A DNA stretch of 24,346 bases from Chlorokybus atmophyticus (GCA_009103225.1 RHPI01000260.1:170810-195155); one strand, 5' to 3'. Shown: positions 8,356 through 17,750, counted from the stretch's first letter. Notes: generated by a model from the sequence alone, not told the origin. Numbers and translations: made by a program.

Positions 8356-8839
8356 CGTAACAATACCACTCACTTACTTGCTGTACGGCTTGGTAAACTT
8401 ATGCACAAGCACAAGGACTTACTGCCGGAAGTCCGACCATCAACACACCGTGCAGTACCTTGAAGGGAAAGTCACAGCACCGCACCAAGGAAGGAGAGGA
8501 TGCCACCAACCTCTCTACTCAGCTCCCACACACATGCACACTCAAGCACACCCCACACACATGTGCAGAGCTGCCACAAGCATCACACCCCACATGGGAT
8601 GAAAGGGAGAGCCCCTTAAACAACTAAACTAAGGCACCCCACACACAAGAGTCGAGTATGCACATGCTCAGCCCCTTTAACACTTGTTGAGACCGTTTAT
8701 ATACCCCCTCTTTGCTGCTCTCCGACCTAGAACATCCAAGTCCAAGGCTACTTGCCTTGTCATGGCTGCGTTGACCACAACTCATATCTAGGGCTGCCAC
8801 ATCAGTCCTTGGACCTATTGTTTAATGTCAAAAACTGAT

Positions 8840-8975
8840 CACACATCAGCCTCGGACATTGTGGACGTCCGACGAGTCGTTGGCTGGTCACATCAGCCTT
8901 GGACATCACAAACATCACCCTTGGGCAATGCGAACGTCCTCGGCTGGTCATATCAGCCTAGGACATCACACACAT
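8840..8975. repeat. Degenerate tandem repeat with ATCAGCCT(T/A/C)GGACAT core
   Basis: The core recurs at about 8844, 8891 and 8951, the last two preceded by GGCTGGTCA. GGCTGGTCACATCAGCC can fold (GGCTG/CAGCC). It lies within the nested insertion. Confidence 0.6.
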
Positions 8976-9143
8976 GCATACATATGCATCCCCATGCATA
9001 CATATGCGCGCATATGCACACATATGCGCGTGCATGCATACGCATGCATGAGTCTGGTACGTACCTCATATCCTCACATATGCACTCATATGCGGACATA
9101 TGCACATGCAAACATATGCACACACATGCGGACACATGGCTCA
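8968..9143. repeat. Low-complexity CATATG/CATGCA repeat
   Basis: About 175 bp consists of variants of ACACATATGC and ACATGCAT, alternating purine-pyrimidine and able to adopt unusual DNA forms. The long open frames across it on both strands are by-products of the repeat. Confidence 0.8.
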
Positions 9144-9366
9144 CATGGCCATGTTTCAGTGTTACCGACCAGCTCTGTGCTTGCTGATATGCAATACCTT
9201 GTAATCTATCTCACTCAAGGCCTCATAGGCTCAAGAGCAGACCACGTGAGAGCCACCCCACAAGCACTACACATGCTTATGACATGGAAAACGCACCCGG
9301 TCTCATCTTACTTACAAGTAAGGAACAGATAATGACTTTAGCCAGCCTTATAGGCGTGACAACCAC

Positions 9367-9966
9367 CGCTACCTGGAGCTAACACTGTGTGGTCAAAGCA
9401 TTCAGCGGAAGCACACTCTTTGCTTGTGTTGACCTGCAAACCGCATCACTTTCCCATGCTCACTGCATGTGAGAATGGTAGGCAAGAATGGGAAAAGCTA
9501 TCAGCCGTTTTTAGAGCCAAGAACAACGCCGAGAGGTTGCAGTTACGCAAGCAGCTGAGTGGACTCAAGAAGGCAGCAGAACTCATCACGAAGTATGTTG
9601 TGTGCGCGAGAGAGCTGTGGGCGGACCTCATCACGTCGGGCACAACATGGAGGAGATGGTCGTGCTGGCTATTGTTGCAGGGCTACCATCAGAGCACGAG
9701 GTCGTCGCAACACTGCTGGAGACATCGTCATCGGAGCTAATGCTGGACGATGTATACCGAAGCTGCTCACCGTGGAGCAGCGGGTGATGAAGAAGGACGA
9801 GTAAGCTGATGACGTGGCCTTCTACACCAACAAGCACATGGAGAAAAGCAACCATAAAGCGAAGAACAAGGGCAACAAGCCGGGCAATCCTCGTCACAAA
9901 GACCTCACATGCCACTGGTATGGTTGGAAGGGGCACATTGTGAAGGACTGTAAAAAGAAACAATAG
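9367..9966 (+). pseudogene. Copia gag, C-terminal part with zinc knuckle
   Basis: Gag resumes after the nested insertion: SAEAHSLLVLT, then ENGRQEWEKLSAVF and LQLRKQLSGLKKAAELITKY (frame 0 to about 9640). MEEMVVLAIVAGLPSEHEVV follows in a second frame, and KLLTVEQRV in a third (about 9757-9784), so there are two frameshifts. A stop lies at 9802-9804. The nucleocapsid knuckle at 9910-9951 reads C-HW-Y-GWKG-H-IVKD-C, so the second Cys of CX2CX4HX4C is replaced by Tyr (TAT at 9919-9921). A basic stretch and TAG (9964-9966) follow. Confidence 0.85.
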
Positions 9967-10455
9967 GGGCAACGTAGAGCGAGCACTAGCACTAGCGGCA
10001 ACGAGCACCAACAGAAGGAGAAACATGTCGCATTCACTGCATCCAGTTCGAGGGCGGGCACAGCTTTTGGGGTGGTGGACTCTCGCTGCGATTGTCATCT
10101 TAACCCCAAAAAGGAGATGATGGAGGGCTATAACAAGCTGACATCCGCAGTGAAGGTGGCAGGCTTTGATGGCGAAGTACTGATGGCTAAGGGAGTTGGC
10201 AACATCCGGCTCCAGTGCAAAGTTGGTAACACACAGCGAAATGTGTTGTTACGAGATGTCCTACATGTTCCAAAGGCTATTGCGAGTCTGTTCTCTGTGA
10301 GAGTTGCTGAGCGCTTAGAAGCAAAGATAGTGTTTTGGAAGGGTGGCTGCTCAGTCATCCTTGATGGGGTCGTGCACATGGATGAAATCGCTGATCCGGG
10401 AGGGCTCTACCATGTAGAGCAGCCTCATAACAAGACATCCAAGCCATGGTGGTAA
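9967..10455 (+). pseudogene. Copia aspartic protease
   Basis: The protease cuts the Gag-Pol polyprotein. The frame is the same as for the zinc knuckle, separated only by the TAG at 9964-9966. The active-site motif is VVDSRCDCHL (DSR at 10078-10086), where DSG is normal, so the glycine is lost. Family landmarks downstream are GVGNIRLQC, VLLRDVLHVP and LFSVRVAERL. The frame runs without a stop to TAA after SKPWW at 10453-10455. Beyond this the copia homology is interrupted for about 400 bp. Confidence 0.85.
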
Positions 10456-10855
10456 AGTGTTGAGATGGGCGATGACAAGCATACACATGCACAAGTGCAC
10501 GCCACAACACCAGCGTCAGGAGACAATACAAGACCATATATTGCCATCATGTCCACGGGTTTTGTACCCGCCAGCTACACATGCTTCTACTTAAAAAGCT
10601 ACTGCATCTAGCACATTCAACCATAACTTGCGCTTTACATTGCTCCACGTAGCTAGCTTCAAGAGCTTAAACAAGCTATAGCACACGTTAAATAGGTAAG
10701 TAACCACCGAGATACAATGATTCTACTACAGCGCCATGAAGTCTCCAGACTCCGGTTTCGCCGATGCGCCTGGAACCTTCTAGCGGCTATTCTTATGCAA
10801 AGGGCAAGCCGGCTGACTTAAATGTAAGAAATTCTCATTATCAAGGACAAGGAGT
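10456..10855. other. Interruption between protease and integrase
   Basis: Copia elements usually have only a few tens of codons between these domains; here about 400 bp carry no recognisable reading frame. It may be a second nested insertion or a badly decayed spacer. No clear terminal repeats or target duplication could be fixed; GACAAG occurs near both ends (about 10473 and 10849) but the ends between are not typical. Confidence 0.35.
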
Positions 10856-11768
10856 CGCCAACATTGTAGCATTGTAGGTTTGAGCATCTGAGCTACGTCA
10901 ATCTTAATCAACTAGTCGCTAAACAATTGGTCAAGGGCATTGATCTCAATACAGAAGAACTCAGAAATGCGTCAGGTGCACTTTATGAACCATGCCTGGT
11001 TGCAAAGCAGCATGCTATGCCATTCCCATCATCCTCTTCTAGTAGTCAGCATCCTTGCGAGCTTGTGTTCATGGATGTTTGTGGCCCTATGCGCATTGTG
11101 TCCAAGGGAGGGGTCAGGTATTTTGCTACATTCCTCGACAACTACAGCATGCTGTCCATCATCTTTCTGCTAGCGCTGAAAACAGAAGTTGCTGGAGCTG
11201 TGCGCGCAAGCATGGCCTTGTTGGAGACCCAGTCTGGCAACAAGATGAAGGCAATGAGGAGTGATTGAGGAGGGGGGTACATCAACAAGGAGTTGAAGGA
11301 GTTTTTTGCAAGCAAGGGCATATGCCACGAGATAACAGCACCCTACACACCGCAGCAGAATGAAACAGCTGAACGCCTCAACAAGATACTCTTGGAGCGT
11401 GTTCAAGCCATGCGCAGATACAAAGATGGAAGACCGTATGTGGTAGGAGGCAGTTCTTACTGCCAACTACATCCGCTACAGGTCTTTGGTGAGCTTAAAG
11501 CAGAAGAAAAAGACTCCGTGGGAGCATTTATGGAGCCACACCAGATGTGAGTGGTATGCGCGTGTTTGGATGCACAGCATATGCATTCGTGCCTGGACAG
11601 GTCAGGCACAAGTTGGAGCCGATCAGCAAAAAGAGCATGTTTGTTGGCTATGAACCGGGTTCCAAGGCTTACAGGTTTTTGCTCGAGGACATTCAGAGGA
11701 TCATCGTGAGCAGAGAGCTGGTTTTTTCACGAGGGATTACAACAACCAGAAGCAGGCTTCTTTCCTGA
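10856..11768 (+). pseudogene. Copia integrase
   Basis: Integrase joins the cDNA to target DNA. The pre-integrase zinc-binding part shows His at 10870-10872 and 10885-10887 (HCRFEHLSY). The usual Trp before it is TAG (10867-10869). The first Cys of the EPC pair is Tyr (10984-10986); the second is present (10993-10995). The catalytic Asp (11074-11076, LVFMDVCGP), Asp (11263-11265, RSD) and Glu (11371-11373, TAER) are all present with D-63-D-36-E spacing. TGA stands directly after the second Asp (11266-11268). A frameshift lies near 11440-11470, and the C-terminal part FGCTAYAFVPGQ...FVGYEPGSKAYR continues to a stop at 11766-11768. Confidence 0.9.
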
Positions 11769-12723
11769 AGATGAAACACAGCTGGAGGAGCTTTTCAAGA
11801 CAGTGGAGGTTGCAGGCAAAGCTATTATCAACAGCAAGGGTGAACACGACTCAACTGTAGCAGGCCATAAGGAGCCGCATTTGCAGCAAAAGCGCCAGCT
11901 TGGTGATACCTAGCGAGGGAGAAAAAGGCACCTGACTTCCTACACAAGGCACACATTGCCAGTGTGCAAATAAGGAGCCTAGCACCGATGAGGAGGCATT
12001 GTCACCACCCGATGCGAATCAATGGCAGCGTGCGATGGACGAGGCGACTGCGTCACCCCATGGCAACACTTCATTGGAGCAGATACCGCAAGGAGTGAAG
12101 ACCATTTCAGTGAAGTGGGTCTCCAACATGAAGCGTGATGGTTAGGGCAATATGAAGCGCTACAAGGCAACATTAGTGGCAAAGGGCTTCTTGCAGCAGG
12201 AAGGTGTGGACTTCAACTAAGTGTTTGCACCTGCAAATAATCCTACCACCTTCCGTCACTACTAGCTATGGTTGCTGTTGAAGACCTAGAGTTGCATCAC
12301 CTCGATATGAACAGTGCCTTCCTTTATGGAAGGCTAGCGGAGCAGATCTTCATCGAGCAACCACCTGGTCATGAAGAGAGGCACGGCGTGCAAGCTGATC
12401 AAGGTCTAGACAAGCTGCGACAGGCACCGAGTATGTGGCACATCAAGCTCACTACGGAGCTGGAGGCACTCGGCTACACTGCAGCCTTTGCAAATCTTGG
12501 ACTCTTCATCCATGCAGACAACAAGGTCTGGCTGCTTGTGTATGTGGATGACATCATCATGACCGCTAGGCGGGTGCACCACCTGCAGGAGACGAAACTT
12601 GCTTTGCAGCAAGCATTCTCAGTTCGTGAGCTTGGACAGGCCAAGTGGTTCCTTTGCATGATGATTGAGCGCGACAGGGCGGCTTGCACAATCAAGATCA
12701 GTCAGCAGCAGATGGTGATATAA
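11769..12723 (+). pseudogene. Copia reverse transcriptase
   Basis: Reverse transcriptase copies the element RNA into DNA. A linker with only scattered similarity precedes NQWQRAMDEA (about 12016) and VKWVSNMKRDG-stop. RYKATLVAKGFLQQEGVDFN-stop-VFAP follows, then HLDMNSAFLYG with the first catalytic Asp at 12304-12306. PSMWHIKL, LLVYVDDIIM (YVDD at 12541-12552, active-site box intact), FSVRELGQAKWFL and a stop at 12721-12723 complete it. In-frame stops near 12142, 12220 and 12262 and a frame change before 12268 show decay, although the catalytic core itself is open for 151 codons. Confidence 0.92.
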
Positions 12724-13450
12724 TTGTCACCAAGTTCGGGCTCACAAAAGTAAAGACCAAGACCACACCGCTAGCACTTGGCACTGCCCTCGTTAAGGCA
12801 CAAGATGGGGAGGTACTCGACAAGGCTCAATATCCACATGGTGAGCTGGTAGCTAGCATGCTTTATGTGGCAGTGTGCACACGTCCCTCTGTTGCACATG
12901 CTGTGGGAGTACTTGCTCGCTACATGTCTGCACTGAGAATGGAGCATTGGAGAGCATCGAAGGGAGTTCTACGCTACGTTGCTGAGAGCTCGATAGTTGG
13001 TATATAAAGTTTGAGAGCGGGAGCAGTTGAGTTGGAGGGCTACTGCGACTCGGACTTTGCTGGTAACCTCAACAGCAAGAGGTCCAGTACAGGCTACGTC
13101 TTAACGCTCAATGGAGGTGCGGTGAGCTAAAACAGCAGGCTGCAGTCAACAACAGCAGCATTTTCATCAGAGGCTGAGTACATGGCAGCGGCAGCAGCAG
13201 TGAAGGAGGCACTCTGGCTTTGCAAGCTCATGGCACACCTAGAGCACCCCATGACGTGCATTGTCATTAGCTGTGACAGCCAAGGAGCTATTAAGTTGTT
13301 AAAGCATCCAATCGCCTCGGCAAGGACGAAGCACATTGATGTCATGCATCACTCTGTGCGTAACAGAGTTACAAGAAAGGAGGTGGATTTCCAATAATGC
13401 TCAACCAAACGCATGCTGGCGGACTTCATGACAAAGCCATGATCACTGGT
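12724..13450 (+). pseudogene. Copia connection and RNase H domain
   Basis: RNase H removes the RNA strand during reverse transcription. The region contains YPHGELVASMLYVAVCTRPS and GVLARYM (connection), then GYCDSDFAGNLNSKRSSTGY, SSEAEYMA and CDSQGAIKL with the catalytic acids present, and TKHIDVMHH. It ends in MLADFMTKP, the usual copia C-terminus. Stops lie at 13005-13007, about 13128 (after AVS, where Trp is expected) and 13395. Frames change between 13007 and 13030. Confidence 0.9.
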
Positions 13451-13532
13451 TAAGTTCAAGACTTGTTGCGCAGGACTTGGCATGTGTTTAATACAGGATT
13501 AAGCGTTGGAGGTCAAGCTGCTCGCATGGGAG

Positions 13533-13964
13533 TGTTGAGAGTATTCCTACATATGATCAGCATCGACCCCTCCACACTTGTGCAGAAGACTTCGTAAGGT
13601 GGAGCATGTGGACTTCGGACCTGGCGAGACATTGTTCAGCCCGAGTCTGGACTTCAGACTAGGCGCCTGGAAGATACTTCGTATCTCAATGTATACTAAG
13701 CCTTACAAAGGGCGTAAGAGCTTATTATAAAGTTCTGGTTGTGAGAAAGACAGCGCAACTTACAGCGCAACAAAAGGCTGAGTATAGCTTACGTAGTGCT
13801 TGCAAATGGAGACGCATGTATATGTATGTATAAGTGGTATAAGAGCCAGCGGACAACTTGCAACAGCTCAATGTGATGTGACTTGTGTATGCTCTGGTGG
13901 CGGTAGCTCTGTCCGTGTGTATCCATGCATGTTTTAGCTACATGGGCATGCTAGTAATTCAACA
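13533..13964 (+). repeat. Copia 3' LTR
   Basis: It runs TGTTGAGAGTATTCC...AATTCAACA and aligns over its whole length with 7668-8101, about 85% by eye. A short purine end, GGGAG (13528-13532), precedes it. Confidence 0.92.
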
Positions 13965-14039
13965 TGATAGCCTTGTATACGCAGTGATAACATCACTAAC
14001 CCACGCACTGGGGTTTCATGTTCATCTAATGATACAACA

Positions 14040-14150
14040 TGTGGTGACTGTGATGACCAACAGGGACATTCAGCCTTTGTACCAAGGCCTCACTCGTGCA
14101 ACATTTGGGAGTGCCTGAGTCATACATATAACAACTGCAGGTGCCTTGGA
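14040..14150 (-). pseudogene. Gypsy aspartic protease fragment
   Basis: A minus-strand frame reads MYDSGTPKCCTSEALVQRLN, with the catalytic DSG at 14113-14121 and the typical C.(V/T)SEALVQRLN that follows it in gypsy proteases. VPVG follows. The frame is open from about 14160 to 14047. Stops just beyond on both sides show decay. Confidence 0.6.
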
Positions 14151-14492
14151 AATTGTACCAATGGACATTAATATCAGGTCAGGAACCAAGACACGGTGAG
14201 GAATTGGTGGATCAAACATCATCGTCAATAACCAAGGGACATTGTTTCCCTTGCTGACATCACCAACTACTTGCAAACATTTCAGGTGATGTGTCTAAGA
14301 TCCTTTAGACCACATCATTGTCATGCACTGCAACATTGCAGAAAGACAGTGCACTTGTATTACAAGAAAAGGAAAGCTTACTGCGGTCAATTGAACAGTA
14401 GCTGCTGATGGTACAATGTTAGCAACAAATGGTAACTCACACTTCTCCACCCCGCATTCCTATGCAAAGTGTTTATGCTTGGGTGGGTTGCT

Positions 14493-14534
14493 GCATTGCG
14501 CCATCCGATAACCATTCTGTCCACACTTGAGACA
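14493..14534 (-). pseudogene. Gypsy nucleocapsid zinc knuckle (mutated)
   Basis: The minus frame reads C-LK-C-GQNG-Y-RMAQ-C, the CX2CX4HX4C knuckle with His replaced by Tyr, one C-to-T change away. Cysteines lie at 14532-14534, 14523-14525 and 14493-14495. It follows the gag frame in the expected order. Confidence 0.65.
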
Positions 14535-14578
14535 TACTCCACTCTAAAAGCGCTTGTTCTTAACATCCATTGAGATGC

Positions 14579-15440
14579 TCAAGGTGCTAGCTGTCTATTT
14601 GCATTGTTGCTATTTAAGGGCACATGAGCCTTTACCTTACCCTTGCCCTTGACATAAAAAACCCAGACATTGCATTTCGCTCCTTGAGTCGAAGAGGACG
14701 GACGTTCACATATAGACAATTTTGCAGTCTTAGCGATCATAAGCTGCCGGTTGTCAAAGTCAATGGCAGTCCTCACCATCACGTCATAGTCCTCGTTTGT
14801 AAAAAAAACTTCAAGCCCATGTACATCAGGTTTGAAGATAAGCTGATCTGGCACAGACATGGGCAGAGAGCGCCAGAACTTGTCCATCTTTTCAGCCTCA
14901 GACATTGGCATGTCAGTGCCAATCTCGGCAACCAACGAGGTGAAGAAGAGGTGGAAGTCCTCAACCAACTGGTTGGGATGCATCCGCAGAGTAGCCGACT
15001 TGTCGCGTGCCTTTTGGGAAGGGTTGACACCCCCAAACGCATGGGTGAGTGCCTGTTTCAACACTGCCAACGTGGTAGCATCCTCTCCCTTGGCTTGAAG
15101 CCTGGGTTCTGCGCCCTCCTACATGCGGGTTGCAGTACCTCAGGTATGATGACATCAAAGTCACTGCACTTGCTTCATTGGCGGGCAATGGCGCTCACCC
15201 AAAGAGCACGCTTGCTGTTGAACAGCTAGTTACGCAACTGCGTGCCGAAGTCCTTGCCTTTACTATCAGCAGAGTTAAAGAAACATCCCAGGTGAGGCAG
15301 CAAGTTTTTGTTGACGGTAATGGTTGCCACATTGGCAAGCTCCTCAGCATGACGCACTCGCATAGCTTCCATCTCAGCGCGTACAGCAGCCAAGAAGCCG
15401 TCAATGCAGTTGGGTTGAGTACCTCATTGTTGGCCATGTT
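14579..15440 (-). pseudogene. Gypsy gag (capsid) remnant
   Basis: The capsid-forming protein of a gypsy element. A 163-codon minus frame (15070-14579) contains LKQALTHAFGGVNPSQKARD, LVEDFHLFF, DMPMSEAEKMDKFWRSLP and VMVRTAIDFDNRQL, the pattern of retrotransposon gag (PF03732-like). Upstream in other frames are EMEAMRVRHAEELANV (about 15375) and PHLGCFFNSADSKGKDFGTQ (about 15310) with stops, so the N-terminal half is frameshifted. The plus-strand frames over the same interval are shadows. Confidence 0.7.
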
Positions 15441-15640
15441 TGCTTTAACGCAAACCAGTCTTGAGCAAAATAAACTTGGTCACACCATAGAAGTGTGACG
15501 CACAGCACAAAACACTGCCAATGCCAAATGACTAACCGGTGGGTGCAGTAACACAATACGCTCACTAGCTATACTCTGTGCAATAGCAACACTTGTGCTA
15601 CGCACATGTCAGACATGACCCACGCGCTAATATCAATGGT

Positions 15641-16138
15641 TAGGCTGACCATCCATGGCTCGGTTATGTCAACAACTTAGCCAGCTAATGCAATTAAGCA
15701 CTAGCATACATGTGCATACACTATCAGTCATGCCATGGTGTATGCAATACAGTTCTACTCAGTCTTCAAGCAGAACCATCACAGCAGAGGATGTCTCAAG
15801 TTTTCTCCTCAGAAAAGAAAGGCTCCCAAAGACACACCCGTGTAGAAGTCTGTCCTGCAATCTTCCTTCGCACACCGCTCCCAACAAAGCACACAACCTA
15901 CCCGGTATAGAGCAGAGGGAAGGCCCCTTGAACATCTACCGCCAAGCACCCCTCACACAGTAGTGAGCATAACGAACCCCCACTGGTGATTGTCTGGTCA
16001 CTGCCAGCAATCTCCTTATGTACTTCTATCTGCTGCCTTCCCAAATGACCACGCATTGGCCGAGAAGCACCTTATCAGCCAGCTGGCTGTGTGCTTTCAG
16101 CTTCACACGTGCTGACCTCAATCATGTGGTCCGCCCAC
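15641..16138. other. Unassigned, possibly LTR of the second gypsy remnant
   Basis: No protein similarity. If the primer site at 15624-15636 is right, an LTR should start here on the minus strand; CCTCACACA near 15950-15960 could be its far end. A short block (15880-15960) loosely resembles 8605-8650 in the nested insertion. Confidence 0.3.
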
Positions 16139-16142
16139 TTAG

Positions 16143-16652
16143 CACTAGGATGGGAGCTACATGTATTTGAATAAGTACATTTCCCTTGCGGGCGATTCAG
16201 AGCATAACAAGTCACGCCGTTTTTTAAATGAATTGACGATGTGGTTGGGTAACCAGTAGAAAAACAACCGCAACCAGGTACTCAGTTATGTAACCGCGGA
16301 AAATCATTGAACTGAGCCACGCTGCTGCATGATGCGGCCGCCAAGAATTGAGAGTTCCGCCAACTTCCTTGCCAAATAGCGCATCAAACTCTCAACTTTT
16401 ATGGTTAGGGTTTGGCAGTGAAATGTGCACGGTTCCTCCTACTTTAAGAAGCAATAACTTTAGGTAGAATTGTCATAAAATCACGAAATCAAACCGTTAC
16501 GGCGTGCTACTTGCAATTTGCCGCAACTTCATATAAGCAACACTATAACTAATTCGGTCTGGTTTAAGAGATCTATCGCAGCCAAAAAGGGACAATACTC
16601 GGTACTCAAATAAGTACAAGTACTTTTTTTTTGTACGATTCCCATCCTAGTG
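16143..16652. mobile_element. MITE with CACTAGGATGGGA inverted repeats
   Basis: CACTAGGATGGGA at 16143-16155 is the exact reverse complement of 16640-16652, and similar GTAC-rich sequence extends inward on both sides. The element is 510 bp and non-coding. It is flanked by TTAG (16139-16142) and TTAA (16653-16656), which fits a piggyBac-like TTAA duplication with one changed base. The CACTA start also recalls CACTA (En/Spm) elements, but their 3-bp duplication is not seen. Inside, TTGAGAGTT and AACTCTCAA form another inverted pair (about 16347-16398). Confidence 0.7.
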
Positions 16653-16659
16653 TTAAGTT

Positions 16660-17178
16660 GTAGTACTATTAGTCAAGCACATCGCTTGGCTAATTAGTGT
16701 CTGCTTATCTTAGCAGAGCACCCTTACGCAGATGATACGAAAGCGAGGTTGTTCGCACATGAGGCAACAGAGCATGTCACATCACATTATGTTATTGCGT
16801 GCTGATTGGCCCTATGCTGGCTTCTCTTGGTACTTGTACAATTCCTTGCTCAAGGCCCTTGGGCTCAGAGGCAGGTTGTAAACCGCTGACCAATATGTAT
16901 TGTACTCACACATGGAAGGAACAGACAGCAACCTGCTGTCATGCTCTGCTACAGCAAGCACTGTTATGCGAACGAGTAAGCCTTACCTTGCAGGCGTGAC
17001 ATACGACCGTCTGAGCGGTCACATGCTTGCGCAATGATTGGCTGTCGGCGCGCAGTGACCAGGGTCCGGTCCCACGGGAACGAGGGTTATGCTTGCGATT
17101 TGTCTCGAATAGGCGGCAATGAGCTTGATAGATGACGTGGGCAAGTCGCCTGGCGACGACCCCACGGGGAATGGCTTG
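16660..17178. other. Unassigned, probably interior of a third miniature LTR element at its right end
   Basis: No convincing gene. The last 100 bp up to the purine tract at 17179 read in one frame as DDVGKSPGDDPTGNGLGGM-stop, possibly a vestige of a pol tail. No 5' LTR matching 17186-17284 was found upstream. Confidence 0.3.
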
Positions 17179-17284
17179 GGAGGAATGTAACATATACAGG
17201 ATATGGCATATATGAGACATGTGGCTCCCCTTAGGGCAGCGACTTTTGCTGCCATGGCTTAATGGTTAAGGCGCCAATGTTACA
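17179..17284 (+). mobile_element. 3' end of a third short LTR element (polypurine tract plus LTR)
   Basis: GGAGGAA (17179-17185) directly precedes TGTAACATATAC, and the unit ends AATGTTACA at 17284 (99 bp). The layout repeats that of the element at 6361: the same purine tract, TGT(A/C)A...TGTTACA ends, a hairpin (GGCAGC...GCTGCC) and then an A-box-like TGGCTTAATGG just before the end. The interior to the left lacks a matching 5' LTR, so the element is truncated. Confidence 0.6.
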
Positions 17285-17750
17285 AGTATCGCTTTTCACA
17301 GAACACACAGTGCTTTGCCCCATGCTAAGCAGGCACAACCACATGACGATTTCCGATGAGAGAGAATGTCAAGTACAGCGACAATGTCAATAATGCAAAC
17401 TTTGAAGGAGTGCCTTGGGTATATCATACCATGCTGGTATGTGAGCGGCCGGTGGCAATATTGCCATTAATGTTGCCAGCAGTGTTTTATCCGATTGCTT
17501 GTAATATGCTGTCGCTGCGCTATCGAGCTGCCATATCGGGGGCTCTGAACACTGTTGTTTGTATTTATAGCAATACAAGGTACAAAAAAGCAATGACGCT
17601 TTTTGTCAGCTCCGCGTGCGATGTCGCCTTCGCCGCTGCGCCCCGCAATTCAAGCCAAATAGCGACAGCACTGGGTGCACCCTTTGCTAGAAGGGGGTTT
17701 ATTACGGATGATATCGTATATCATATATCGTATATCATGTAATAAAGCCC
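17285..17750 (+). other. Unassigned; one open frame of 128 codons
   Basis: An ATG-initiated frame at 17356-17742 has hydrophobic stretches but no recognisable domain, no splice context and no similarity to its neighbours. Its end runs into a tandem pair of 14-mers (ATATCGTATATCAT, 17711-17738). Probably not a gene. Confidence 0.25.
17711..17738. repeat. Tandem pair of a 14-bp AT-rich unit
   Basis: ATATCGTATATCAT occurs twice head to tail, just before the hairpin at 17751. Confidence 0.85.

Larger units (their letters stand above)
8356..9361 (+). mobile_element. Nested LTR-like insertion inside gag
   Basis: This 1006-bp block interrupts the gag frame. ACCAC is present on both sides (8351-8355 and 9362-9366). 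Removing the block with one ACCAC copy puts the gag frame back in register across the join. Its ends, CGTAACA...GTGACA, resemble the TGTAAC...TGACA ends of the short LTRs at 5.8 and 17.2 kb with one terminal change. It encodes no recognised protein and contains tandem and CATATG-rich repeats, so it is probably a solo LTR or a non-autonomous element. Weak similarity to 15790-15980 (GGGAAGGCCCCTTGAACA against GGGAGAGCCCCTTAAACA) was noted. The strand is uncertain. Confidence 0.7.
7668..13964 (+). mobile_element. Ty1/copia LTR retrotransposon, full length but decayed
   Basis: The element spans 6297 bp with TG...CA LTRs (434 and 432 bp). It has a half-tRNA-type primer site, gag, protease, integrase, reverse transcriptase and RNase H in the copia order (integrase before reverse transcriptase), and a purine-ending stretch GCATGGGAG before the 3' LTR. 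More than ten in-frame stops and several frameshifts interrupt the coding part, and the LTRs have diverged by roughly 15% by eye, so the insertion is old and inactive. Flanking bases TGAAC (7663-7667) and TGATA (13965-13969) share only three of five positions, so the target-site duplication is imperfect. Another 1006-bp element is nested in gag. Confidence 0.93.
13965..15640 (-). mobile_element. Second Ty3/gypsy remnant: gag, zinc knuckle, protease
   Basis: The minus-strand order is gag, nucleocapsid knuckle and protease, running toward the copia 3' LTR, where it stops. No reverse transcriptase continues on the other side of the copia element, so the rest is deleted or lies outside. A possible primer site TTGATATTAGCGC (minus, 15624-15636) matches TTGGTATCAGAGC in 10 of 13 positions and would put the 5' LTR at 15637 and above. 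The LTR itself could not be delimited for lack of a second copy. Confidence 0.65.

Noticed and set aside
8825-9332. Genes encoding His/Tyr-rich proteins of 120-157 codons
   Set aside because: The frames arise from the CATATG-rich repeat inside the nested insertion and are open on both strands.
9961-9966. Programmed TAG readthrough between gag and protease (CAATAGG)
   Set aside because: The context resembles known leaky stops, but the element has more than ten other stops, so a chance mutation is the simpler reading.
2200-15640. One single gypsy element split by the copia insertion (gag at 15 kb, integrase at 3 kb)
   Set aside because: The order and strand fit, but no reverse transcriptase lies in between and the LTR end at 1987-2171 does not resemble the DNA next to the primer site at 15.6 kb.
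16143-16652. Assigning the MITE to the CACTA superfamily
   Set aside because: The flanks do not give an identical 3-bp duplication; TTAG/TTAA fits better, so the class is left open.
17225-17285. A tRNA gene, from the A-box-like ATGGCTTAATGGTTAAGGCG
   Set aside because: No B box, T arm or acceptor stem follows; the motif lies at the end of an LTR-like unit and recurs in related form in the TRIM LTRs.
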